Positions 1 through 8,600 of a stretch of DNA of 64,000 nucleotides are shown piece by piece. A model generated the notes under the pieces. It saw only the letters and a list, made by a program, of their open reading frames with translations. It made no database searches and was not told the DNA's origin. A program made the position numbers and the translations under genes. The DNA is taken from contig CAKQMB010000004.1 of assembly GCA_934254825.1 (NCBI GenBank), forward strand, positions 124,001 to 188,000, read 5' to 3'. Positions within the stretch are counted from its first letter, which is position 1, and each line of letters starts with the position of its first letter. The DNA comes from an uncultured Clostridia bacterium. GTDB lineage: Bacteria; Bacillota; Clostridia; Christensenellales; Borkfalkiaceae.

Positions 1-300
1 AGCTAAACCGAGACCTTTATTTCTCGATTTCGCCGAGCCGAGATTAACTTCGTTCCGAACGTATTTTATTCTTTTATCGTTCAGACTTTTAAAGTATTCT
101 TCGTTCGGAATTTTAAAAGTTTCGTCGTCGTTATCGTCAATAACGATTATTTCGAGATTTTCGTATGTTTGTATAATAAGAGAATTTATAGCTTTATGAA
201 GAAGCTTTGTTTGACGAAAAGTCGGCACTATCACGCTTACGGTAACGTCGTTTTCCGCCGTGTCCGCCCTTTTCGTGTTGTTTAAAAAACTCTTCTCCAT
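1..300 (-). CDS. Family 2 glycosyltransferase, N-terminal fragment
   Basis: The reverse strand from 300 down to the window edge is an open frame of 100 codons, cut at its 3' side. The start codon follows a GGAG box 7 nt upstream. The visible protein shows the nucleotide-sugar binding start of GT-A glycosyltransferases: a beta strand ending VIVPTF around residues 23-28, helix HKAINSLIIQTY, then EIIVIDDNDDE around residues 48-58, which matches the GT2 strand-plus-DD pattern. The segment after it (VNLGSAKSRNKGL) also fits GT2. Such enzymes usually build cell-surface polysaccharide or exopolysaccharide from UDP- or GDP-sugars at the membrane. Donor, acceptor and C-terminal half are outside the window, so the substrate is unknown. 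Confidence 0.85.
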   Translation of the reverse strand, partial: MEKSFLNNTKRADTAENDVTVSVIVPTFRQTKLLHKAINSLIIQTYENLEIIVIDDNDDETFKIPNEEYFKSLNDKRIKYVRNEVNLGSAKSRNKGLGLA

Positions 301-339
301 AACGTTTTTCTCCGAAAAAACCTATAATTCCCCCTTTAT

Positions 340-368
340 ATTTTATATAAATACCGCTTCGTTGTCAA
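340..368 (-). promoter_or_regulatory. Sigma-A promoter for the glycosyltransferase
   Basis: On the minus strand TTGACA (368-363), a 17-nt spacer and TAAAAT (345-340) lie about 40 nt upstream of the GT2 start codon. Confidence 0.6.
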
Positions 369-442
369 GGATTTTCGATTAACCTTAATATAATTAAAGA
401 ATTTTGCAACGCGTTGCCGCTTAATGAAACGAAAAAACAGCC

Positions 443-458
443 GTTAATCGACTTATAG
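443..458 (-). repeat. Copy 1 of the dispersed TATAAGTCGATT element
   Basis: Minus strand reads CTATAAGTCGATTAAC. It lies downstream of the minus-strand hexosamine kinase gene, past its terminator. Four other copies are at 43865-43877, 48840-48852, 52888-52902 and 63152-63167. Confidence 0.6.
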
Positions 459-491
459 CCGCACTTATTGTTTTTAATCCGTTAAAACGCA

Positions 492-523
492 CAAAAAAAA
501 CGAACCGCCGGAAAAGCGGTTCG
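492..523 (-). terminator. Intrinsic terminator after the hexosamine kinase
   Basis: Stem CGAACCGC (501-508) pairs with GCGGTTCG (516-523). On the minus strand the hairpin is followed by a run of U (A tract at 492-500). It starts 24 nt past the stop codon of the kinase gene. Confidence 0.85.
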
Positions 524-546
524 CCGATTGTATTTTTTGTTTTGTT

Positions 547-1635
547 TTAATACTTGGAAACGATTTTGTGCATTTCGTCGAGTCTCGCTTCCATATCGGA
601 AACAAGCTTGAACTGACTTCTCGTTCTGTCTATATTCTGCTTCTCTCTCGTATGGCGGAAATAAACGTCGCCGTCGAGGTAATCCGTCAAAAATCTTATT
701 CCGCATTCGTAAGTCATCAAAATCGCGCCGATCGGAAGAAGTTCGCGTTCGACATTCGTTATCGTTTTGCCGAAAACGCTCAGATAACCTTGCGTGTACG
801 TTTCGAAAAGAGGCATATTGAAAATAACCTTTTCCGTTTCGGGCGTATCTTCGAGACAGGGATTGCAACCGAATCTTATAGAGTCGCCGAAATCGTAACA
901 AATACTGCCCGGCATCATCGTGTCGAGATCGATAACGCAAACGGCTTTATCGGTTCTCGTATCAATAAGAACGTTGTTGAGCTTGGTGTCGTTATGCGTT
1001 ACGCGAAGAGGCATATCTCCGCTATTTAAAAGATCGACGATTTTGTTTGTTATACCCTCGTGTTTAAGCGCGAATTCGATTTCGGGCAAAACGTCCTTTG
1101 CTCTTCCCAAAGCGTCCTTTTCGAGCGACTTTTTGAAGTTTGCGAAACGCTTCACGGTGTTATGGAAATCGGGAAGAACTTCGAAAAGCTTAGTACTGTC
1201 GAATCTGTCGAGAAGCATCGCAAACTTGCCGAACGCAACCGCGCTCTCGTAAAAATGCTCGGGTTTTTCGACTACGTCGTAACCTTTCGCGTCCTCGATA
1301 AAGACGTATACTCTGTAATATTCGTCCTCCGCGGCTTTGAAATAAGCTTTTTTATCGTGAGTGTATATAAGCGTGAGGCTTTCTCTGTCGGGATCGCCGC
1401 CGCGTTTTATGATCTCGGATCTGTTGAACTCGGTTACGAGCTTTATGTTGTTCATAAGCCCGTCGACGTTCGTGAAAAGCTTGGAGTTGATTCTCTGAAC
1501 GATATATCTTACTCTTTTGCCGTTCTCATTGAAAACCGCAACGTAAGTTCTGTTGATAAGTCCGCTGCCGTAAGGCTCGCAGGAGATAAATTCCCCGTCG
1601 ATTTCGAAATGTTTTAGTATTTCGGAAAATTCCAT
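547..1635 (-). CDS. nahK: N-acetylhexosamine 1-kinase (APH/ChoK fold)
   Basis: A 362-residue sugar kinase that resembles bifidobacterial NahK along its length. NahK phosphorylates GlcNAc or GalNAc at C1 with ATP in the salvage of mucin and milk glycan amino sugars. Matching landmarks are EPYGSGLINRTY near the N-terminus (ATP loop), the catalytic loop RVTHNDTKLNN around residue 213, the metal-binding VIDLDTMMPG about 20 residues later, then DFGDSIRFG and the C-terminal ECGIRFLTDYLDGD. Length fits the family (about 360). I start at 1635 because AGAGG lies 6 nt upstream; the frame stays open 5 codons further but without a ribosome site there. It is a single gene with its own promoter and terminator, divergent from the ger operon. 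No lnp-type phosphorylase lies nearby, so its exact sugar is inferred. Confidence 0.85.
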   Translation of the reverse strand: MEFSEILKHFEIDGEFISCEPYGSGLINRTYVAVFNENGKRVRYIVQRINSKLFTNVDGLMNNIKLVTEFNRSEIIKRGGDPDRESLTLIYTHDKKAYFKAAEDEYYRVYVFIEDAKGYDVVEKPEHFYESAVAFGKFAMLLDRFDSTKLFEVLPDFHNTVKRFANFKKSLEKDALGRAKDVLPEIEFALKHEGITNKIVDLLNSGDMPLRVTHNDTKLNNVLIDTRTDKAVCVIDLDTMMPGSICYDFGDSIRFGCNPCLEDTPETEKVIFNMPLFETYTQGYLSVFGKTITNVERELLPIGAILMTYECGIRFLTDYLDGDVYFRHTREKQNIDRTRSQFKLVSDMEARLDEMHKIVSKY

Positions 1636-1671
1636 ATTAAACCTCTGCAATAAAGAAATTTTACGCTTTTA

Positions 1672-1700
1672 TTTATACCACTATCGCGAAAGAATGTCAA
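1672..1700 (-). promoter_or_regulatory. Sigma-A promoter for nahK
   Basis: Minus strand TTGACA (1700-1695), 17-nt spacer, TATAAA (1677-1672), about 37 nt before the nahK start. Confidence 0.75.
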
Positions 1701-1781
1701 TAGTAAAAACGTTCGCAAAAAATAAAGCGTTCTATTTTATAAATTTTACATAATTAACGCCGTAAGAAAGATACTCAATGT

Positions 1782-3215
1782 ATGAATATTCAACCCTCGC
1801 TCGACCACAACAGACGAGCCGTTAAAGCGCTTCTCGGAAGCGACGATATAATTTTTTTCGATTTCGAAATAGGCGAAGTCTCCGCTTTTTGCGTGTACGT
1901 CGATTCTATTACGGACAAAGAACTTTTAGGTCTCGAAGTGATCTCGCCGCTCACGAAAACCGACCCGCGAAAAAGCGTTAATTACCTTGCGAAAAAAATC
2001 ACGCTCGCTAACGTGAAGACCGAAAGCAAAATTGCCGACGCCGCGGAAGACGCGCTTTCCGGAAACGCCGTTATTTTCATCGACGGAAAAAACAAAGCCA
2101 TAAGCGTGGATTTGAAAAAATTCGAGGTGCGAGCCATTTCCGAACCTCCGACGGGACTTGCCGTCAGAGGACCCAGAAACGGTTTTACCGAAAGCATAAA
2201 ATCCAATCTGAGCCTTGTGAGAAGATATCTTAAATCGACCGATTTGAAGGTGGAAACGACCGAAAAGGGCAAATACACAAAAACGAGCATCGCGATTATG
2301 TATATCGACGGACTCGCAAAACCCGAAATCGTCGAAAAGGTAAGAAAAAAGATCGAAAAGATAAATATCGACGGAATTCCCGACAGCTCATACGTTGCCA
2401 AACTTTTAAACGAACGGAAAACCTCGCTTTTCAAGCAGGTCGGCTCGACGGAACGCCCCGACGTTTTGATCGAGAGAATGCTGGAAGGGCGGATAGGCAT
2501 TATCGTTGACGGTTCGCCGTTCGCTTTGACTCTCCCCTATCTTCTGATAGAAGATTTTCAAGCCGCCGAGGACTATTATATATCGCAGTACCGCGCAAAT
2601 CTCGTAAGGGCGTTAAGAGTTGTCGCGATGATCTTCTCCATTCTTCTGCCCGCGGTTTTCGTTGCGGCGCAGCTTTTCCATTTGCAGATAATTCCGCTTA
2701 ATTTTCTGTTGACGATCGTAAACGGAATTAAAGAAATACCCTTTTCGCCGAGTCTCGAAATGTTCTTTGTTCTCCTCATTTTCGAGCTTTTAAACGAAAC
2801 GAGCGTGAGAATGCCGAAATACGTCGGTATGGCTCTTGCGGTCGTCGGCGCGCTCGTCCTTGGCGAAACGGCGGTCAACGCGGGGATAGTTTCCACGCCG
2901 GCAATCCTTATAATGGCTCTTTCGGGAATAAGCATTTACGCTATCCCGGAAATAGTCGAAACGACTTCGGTGTTAAGATTTATATATCTCCTCGTTGCGG
3001 GATCTCTCGGCGGCTACGGACTTATCGCTTTGACCGCGTTTCTCGTTTTGTATCTCGCTTCCGCGGATAATTACGGCGCGCCGTATCTCGCTCCGTACTC
3101 CCCCGTTCTTCTCAACGATTTTCAGGACGGACTTTATATGAACAACGTTATCGGCATGACAAAGCGTCCCCTTTCTCTCGGCGCGAAAAACAGAACGAGA
3201 CAAAAACTCGACTAA
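1782..3215 (+). CDS. gerKA: Spore germination receptor subunit A (GerA family)
   Basis: A 477-residue GerA/SpoVAF-family protein, the A subunit of a nutrient germinant receptor in the inner spore membrane. It has a soluble N-terminal half of about 270 residues that includes the family stretch DVLIERMLEGRIGIIVDGSP, followed by about five membrane segments from residue 275. The conserved PFSPSLEMFFVLLIFELLNE block lies between membrane segments. It is first of three genes in the usual A-B-C order (26 nt to gerB). The ribosome site is weak (AAGAAAG about 12 nt upstream) and no sigma-A promoter is visible upstream, consistent with a forespore sigma factor, though I did not identify that site with confidence. 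The germinant cannot be read from sequence. The gene symbol is generic for this family. Confidence 0.92.
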   Translation: MNIQPSLDHNRRAVKALLGSDDIIFFDFEIGEVSAFCVYVDSITDKELLGLEVISPLTKTDPRKSVNYLAKKITLANVKTESKIADAAEDALSGNAVIFIDGKNKAISVDLKKFEVRAISEPPTGLAVRGPRNGFTESIKSNLSLVRRYLKSTDLKVETTEKGKYTKTSIAIMYIDGLAKPEIVEKVRKKIEKINIDGIPDSSYVAKLLNERKTSLFKQVGSTERPDVLIERMLEGRIGIIVDGSPFALTLPYLLIEDFQAAEDYYISQYRANLVRALRVVAMIFSILLPAVFVAAQLFHLQIIPLNFLLTIVNGIKEIPFSPSLEMFFVLLIFELLNETSVRMPKYVGMALAVVGALVLGETAVNAGIVSTPAILIMALSGISIYAIPEIVETTSVLRFIYLLVAGSLGGYGLIALTAFLVLYLASADNYGAPYLAPYSPVLLNDFQDGLYMNNVIGMTKRPLSLGAKNRTRQKLD

Positions 3216-3241
3216 GACATTTTTAATTGCGGAGGTGTTTT

Positions 3242-4339
3242 ATGAATAAGGACAAACTTTACGTCAGACAAATTTGCTTTTTATTCGGCGCGTTTTTGTT
3301 GCCGATAAAACTTGTCACAATGCCCGCCTTGTCGGCTAAAATCGCCGCCGAGGCTTTGTGGGTTCCCGCGGCGATAAACTTCGTTTTCGACGGCGCGATG
3401 ATTTTTTTCATACTTTATATGGCAAAAAAGTTCGAAGGAATGACCATATTCGAAATAGTAGAATTGAAACTCGGGAAAGTTGGAAAATTCATTTTTTCGT
3501 TTGCGTTTTTACTGTTTTTTATTGCAAAATCCTATATCCCGCTCGTGGAACACAGAAATTTTATAGAAATCGCTCTCTATGAAACCACGCCTGCGTTATG
3601 GATCTTTTTGCCCGTATTTCTGTTTTCGGCTTTCTTTTCATACAAAGGATTAAGGGGCGCGGCGAGAACGGCGGACGTTGCGATATGGTTTACGGCTGTC
3701 GGAATAATAATCCTCACCGCTCTGTCCGTGGCTTCGTCCGATTTTACGAATTTATTTCCGCTTATAGACGTGCCGATAAAAAACATCGCGAAAGGAAGCC
3801 GCAATGTTTCGCTCTGGTTTTTCGACAGTCCGTATCTTCTGTTTTGTCTCGGGCATTTCAAACCCGAAAAGAAACAGACGGCAAAGATTGCGGGCGCGTA
3901 TTTCGGCTTTGCCGCCGTACTGATTGTTTATATGCTCATTCTTCAATGCGAGTTCGGGCATCTCACCGAAAGACAGTTTTTCTCGCCTATAAAAATGGGA
4001 AAATACAGCGTTTCTTCGGCGAATATAGGCAGAGTCGATTATATAGCCGTAAGCGCGATAATTTTTTCGTGCGTTTTCGGCTGTACTCTTCCGCTAATTT
4101 TCGCAACGATGTGTCTCGAAAAATGCTTTCCGTTCAAACATAAAGTTCTGCCTTGCATTATCGTGAACGCTTTTATGGGCATTATCGTTACGTTCACCGA
4201 CGATTACTATTTCACAGCGCGGCAATTCTTTCAGGATTATTTAACGCCGATTTTCGCTTTCTTCGCGCTTTTGCCGCTCGTATCGGTGTTCTTTAAAGGC
4301 AACACGCGCAAAACAAAGGAGGAACCATGCGTTTTATAA
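3242..4339 (+). CDS. gerKB: Spore germination receptor subunit B (GerB, APC-type transporter fold)
   Basis: A 365-residue polytopic protein with about ten hydrophobic segments, the GerAB/ArcD/ProY family of the amino acid-polyamine-organocation superfamily. The B subunit is thought to bind the small-molecule germinant in the spore inner membrane. The chosen start follows GGAGG by 6 nt; an upstream TTG in frame is less likely. The N-terminal YVRQICFLFGAFLLPIKLV is typical of the first membrane helix. Its 3' end overlaps the gerC start by 13 nt, so translation is probably coupled. Ends KEEPCVL with no unusual feature. Confidence 0.9.
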   Translation: MNKDKLYVRQICFLFGAFLLPIKLVTMPALSAKIAAEALWVPAAINFVFDGAMIFFILYMAKKFEGMTIFEIVELKLGKVGKFIFSFAFLLFFIAKSYIPLVEHRNFIEIALYETTPALWIFLPVFLFSAFFSYKGLRGAARTADVAIWFTAVGIIILTALSVASSDFTNLFPLIDVPIKNIAKGSRNVSLWFFDSPYLLFCLGHFKPEKKQTAKIAGAYFGFAAVLIVYMLILQCEFGHLTERQFFSPIKMGKYSVSSANIGRVDYIAVSAIIFSCVFGCTLPLIFATMCLEKCFPFKHKVLPCIIVNAFMGIIVTFTDDYYFTARQFFQDYLTPIFAFFALLPLVSVFFKGNTRKTKEEPCVL

Positions 4340-5574
4340 GAACTTATTTTTTGCCGATCCTGATAGCTTTCGCAATGCTCCTGTTCTTCACTCACGACTT
4401 CGGTCTTATAGATATCGAACATACCGCGATAATCGTCGCGTTCGGCGTGGATAAGGACGATAACGGGCAATACGAAATTTCCACGCAGATCGCTATTCCG
4501 CAGGCTTCCGCTTCTGAAAACTCGAACAGCGAATCGATCATTTCGGCAAAGGGCAAAACAATCGGCGAAGCAATAGATAAGATAGCGGTAAACACGGGTT
4601 GGTATCCTTTGTTTTCCTTTTGCAATCTTATCGTTCTGGGGCAGAACGCGACGGGCGGCAACATTATGGATATTCTGAATTACTTCATCCGCACGGACAG
4701 AATACCAGACTCCGCGACGCTTTGCATAAGCGAAGTTCCCGCAAAAGAACTGCTTCTTTCAAACACGCCGCTCGATTCGGTCACTTCGTTTGCCATTCAG
4801 AAAATACTCGAACAGGATTATGCCAAGCTCGACCGTATCGCAAACGTGAACATTAAAAATTTCGTCGACGGCTACTATTCCGAGTCGTCGAAAGGATATC
4901 TGCCTCTTATCAAAAAAGTCCCGTCGGGCGACGGCGACGAAGCTCGATCCAAAGGCGGCTCGAACGAAAAATCGGGCGGTTCGGGAGGTTCGTCCTCGGG
5001 CGGCTCGGGAGGGTCGGAAGGCGGCTCGGAAAGCTCCGACAGCGAAGTTTACGACGCGTCTACCACCGTTTTGTTTTCTCACGGCGTTATCGCGGGAACG
5101 CTTTCCGCAGAAGAAACGCTGCTATTTAATCTCAAAAGCAGAAAATCGATCGATACGTTTGTTAAGCTCGAAAATATGGAGATCGACGGACAAAAGACGG
5201 ATCTGCTCGTCGAGATAGACGAAACGCATAAAAAATACGGCTTTAAATTCGAAAACGATACGCCCGTTTACGAGGTTAAACTCGAAGCGCAATGCAGAAT
5301 AGTAAGCGCGAACGCGGACTTCCCCGTTTCCGAACTTTTCCCTTCCGCAAAAGCGCCCGAAATCGTTCTGAGGGCAACCGAAAAAAAACTCGCCGAAACT
5401 TTCGAAAACCTTTATCGAAAATTACAGATAGCGGATTGCGATTTGTTGGAAATAAAGAATACTTTGTATAAATTTCATTACCCGAAATACAAACTTCTGA
5501 AAGACGATATTTTAAACGCGACAAAGCTTAAAATCGAAATCGTTTGCCGTCCGAAGACAACGACGAGAGTTTAA
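4327..5574 (+). CDS. gerKC: Spore germination receptor subunit C (GerC), no lipobox, Gly/Ser-rich insert
   Basis: A 415-residue Ger(x)C-family protein. The family start is clear: a hydrophobic N-terminus, then IEHTAIIVAFGVDKDDNGQYEIS matching the usual ELNELAIV-GIDK pattern. The C-terminal third (YKLLKDDILNATKLKIEI) also fits the family. Two things are odd. The usual lipobox cysteine is absent: where LTGCW normally stands, this protein reads FFTHDFGLIDIE, so it should stay anchored by its N-terminal helix rather than by lipid. Second, residues about 198-240 hold a low-complexity Gly/Ser/Glu segment between the first and second domain. It overlaps gerB by 13 nt and has GGAGG 6 nt before ATG. 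A terminator follows directly. Confidence 0.88.
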   Translation: MRFIRTYFLPILIAFAMLLFFTHDFGLIDIEHTAIIVAFGVDKDDNGQYEISTQIAIPQASASENSNSESIISAKGKTIGEAIDKIAVNTGWYPLFSFCNLIVLGQNATGGNIMDILNYFIRTDRIPDSATLCISEVPAKELLLSNTPLDSVTSFAIQKILEQDYAKLDRIANVNIKNFVDGYYSESSKGYLPLIKKVPSGDGDEARSKGGSNEKSGGSGGSSSGGSGGSEGGSESSDSEVYDASTTVLFSHGVIAGTLSAEETLLFNLKSRKSIDTFVKLENMEIDGQKTDLLVEIDETHKKYGFKFENDTPVYEVKLEAQCRIVSANADFPVSELFPSAKAPEIVLRATEKKLAETFENLYRKLQIADCDLLEIKNTLYKFHYPKYKLLKDDILNATKLKIEIVCRPKTTTRV

Positions 5575-5617
5575 AAAAATCCATAGTCTCCGTTTTTACG
5601 GCGACTATGGATTTTTA
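5573..5617. terminator. Bidirectional terminator between ger operon and giant protease
   Basis: CCATAGTC (5581-5588) pairs with GACTATGG (5603-5610), with an A run on the left and a T run on the right. It serves both the plus-strand ger operon and the minus-strand gene ending at 5622. Confidence 0.85.
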
Positions 5618-5621
5618 TGTT

Positions 5622-8600
5622 TTACCGTTTTCTCTTTTTTAAAACAACGAATATCACGACCGCCGCCGCGATTACGACAATGCCCGCGCCGCCGCCGATA
5701 AGCGCGCCTGCAAGGCAACCGTTCTTTTCTTCATCCGAACCGTCGGACGAATTTCCGCTGTCGTCGACCGCCTCTTCGACGGTTATATCGAGTTCCGCCG
5801 AATAATCCGCGCCTTCGTAATTACAGGTTATCCGAACCTTTTCGTCTCCGAAATTCAAAACGGTTTTATCGGCTTTAAAATCGGTTACGACAAGCTCGGA
5901 GCCGTCGTCGAAAACGAGTTTTAACGTCATTCCCTTCGCGTCGAACTTTTCGCCCGAAACATAATTCGTTTTATCGGGTCGGACGGCTATTTTAAGCTCG
6001 CTGACCCCGACGGGATAACCGAGTTCTTTCTTTTTCGCCCTTATTGCCGCCTCGTAGTTATAAAGCTCGTCCGCTTCGTTTTCTATAAGCGCAAGCTGTT
6101 CCGCCGCGGTGATTTTATTGTACGCTTTTCTCGCTTCCGCCGTGAGCGCGGCAACTTTTTCTATCTCGCCGAGCGTAGTCGCGTTTCTGATATCTTCGAC
6201 GGATTTTTCGGCTTTTACGTTTTTAATCCGTTCGATAAATTCTTTCGCGTCGTTGTCCGGAAGAATTTCGTCCGTTCTTTCGACCGTGAAGAAGGCGTTC
6301 CATATCGGCGTGTCGTAACCCTTGCCGTTCTTCGGAATTATCGCTTTAAGACCGAAATCGTCATAACCGCTGACCTTTATGGCTTCGAGTTCGGCGCGGT
6401 AAATAATCTGCGCGACGTAGCTGAAAAAGTTTGCGTAATAAATTGTAAATCCGTAGCAATAATCGTCGTTTCTTCCGAAAAGTCTCTTGCTGATCGCGTG
6501 ATAACCGAGATTTTCCACGTCCTTGAAATCGGAAAGAAGAACGGGAGCCTGAACGCTTCCGAATTCATACTCCTTCACCGAGCTTTCGAAAAACGCGTAA
6601 TCTTCTATCGCCGCCAACGTTTCGGGGAATTTGACGGAACCGAGAATCTGCGTTTCCATAAACGCGCTGTCGGCAACAATCAACGTGCCGGCGGGGATTT
6701 CGTAAGTTTCGTCATCTTTTGCCGCGGGATATTGTAAAAGTATGTTACCCTTTTCGATTTTTGCGTAAAGCACGCCGTCGACGGAATAAATGTTTTTGCC
6801 TTGCGCCGTTATCGATCTCAGCGTTTCTATCGCCGCAAACGCGCCCGCGCCGTAAGCATACTCACTGCGGTTTCTCACCTCTTCCGCTCTGCCCTTGTCG
6901 TCGTATTCCGTCCATTCGTAGTCCGTGTAAACGTCGTCAAACGACGAAGGAAGAATTACTTCCGTGAGTTGCGTATACGAGAAAGCGTATTTACCTAAGG
7001 TTCTGAGCGCGCCGAAAGTTACTTTTTCGAGCTTGGAACTGTTGAACGCATACGCGCCGACGTTAACCGCGTTATCGAGTTCGGCGGTCAATGCTGCGAT
7101 ATCGGAAAACGCCGCTTCGTCTATCGTCACGAGCGTTTTAAAATCGACGTCTTTAAGAGACGTACAACCGTAAAAGGCGTATTCTCCGACGACTTCCGTA
7201 CCGTTAAGATTTATCCCCGAGAGAGACGAACAGTTTGCAAACGCCCTGTCGCCTATAAATTTAACTCCGTCCGGCAAAATCACCTCGGTAAGACTTACCC
7301 TCTCGTCGTCCGCCATAAACGCTTTCGAGCCGATAACCGTTGTCCCCTCGCCGAATTCGACTACCGTAAGAAGACCCGTGTTTCCGAAAGTTTTTTCGCC
7401 CATTTCCGTTACGCCGCCCAACGTCACTTTCATAAGAGATAAGTTGCCCGCGAAAGCTTCTTTTCCGATGAAATGCGCCGAGGGGAAATATGCCTCGGTA
7501 AGCAAGCACGATTCGAACGCGTTGTCGCCGATAATTTCCGTTTTATCAGCCGAAATCGATTTAAGAGTCGAGTCCGAAAAAGCATACTCGCCGACTTCCG
7601 CGAGCGACGGAAGTTTAAGCGTGGTTATTTTTGTTTTACAAAAGCCGTAAGCGCCTATTTTCTTTACGTTTTCCATACCCGTGACCGACGTGAGATTTTC
7701 CGCTTCCAGGAACATTCCCTCGGGAATCGTCGTTATCGAAGGATTGAGCTTTACGCTTGTAAACGCGCTCCCGGAAAGAGCGTAATCGCCGATTTCGGTC
7801 ACTTCGGAAAGATCAGAAGCGCCTTTTATCGAAAGACCCGCGAGCGCGCCGTCGGAAAGTTTTGTTACGGAAAAGGGAAGCTTGTAGCTTTCCGCAGCCG
7901 AAGGAACGGCGATAAGCTTCGTCATATCTTTGGAATACAGAACGCCGTTTACCGTTCTGTACAAACCGTTTTCGCCGTTCGCGTTTCCGTTTACCGTGAA
8001 GCCCGAGGATATCGACGGGGCGAATTTCGCGCAGTTTTTGAACACGCCGAGTTCGAAACGGACTTCCGCTTCCCCTATTTCGACGGTTTTAAGCGAAGAA
8101 TTGTAAAACGCCTTGCCCGAAACCGAATAATTTCCTGCGGGAAGAGTTATTTCCGTAAGGGCGATCGTGTTGGCGAATGCGTTTTCGCCTATCCCTCCGA
8201 AATCTCCTTTCGTTGTAAATGTAAATCCGGAAAGAGCGATACAATCGATAAACGCGCCGCTTGGGACGTAATTGCCGCCGAACGCAAATTCTTTTAAAGA
8301 CGTGCAACTTGCGAACATTTCTTTGCCGAGAACGGTCAGATCCGAAGTTTCCGCCTTTACAAGCGCTCTGCAACCGAGAAATACCGAGCTTCCCGCCACT
8401 TTAAGTTCGGAAATATCGATTTCTTTGAGCGAAGAACAATTTGCAAACGCACGGTCGTAAAGCGTGGTAAGCCGTTTCGCGTTGTTTATCGTTTCGAGCG
8501 CGGAACAGCCCTCGAACGCGCTTTTACCTACCGTTATCGATCCGTAGTAGCCTTCACCAGCATTGTTTTTGCCGTCCCCGAATTTTTCGAGCGTTATGAT

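Noticed and set aside
1740..1781. Sigma-G-type promoter upstream of the ger operon (CATAATTA)
   Set aside because: A -10-like match exists but no convincing -35 partner at the right spacing, so I did not annotate it.
7473..8297. 274-codon plus-strand frame inside the giant protease gene
   Set aside because: Opposite strand of the LRR repeat region; its repetitiveness reflects those repeats.
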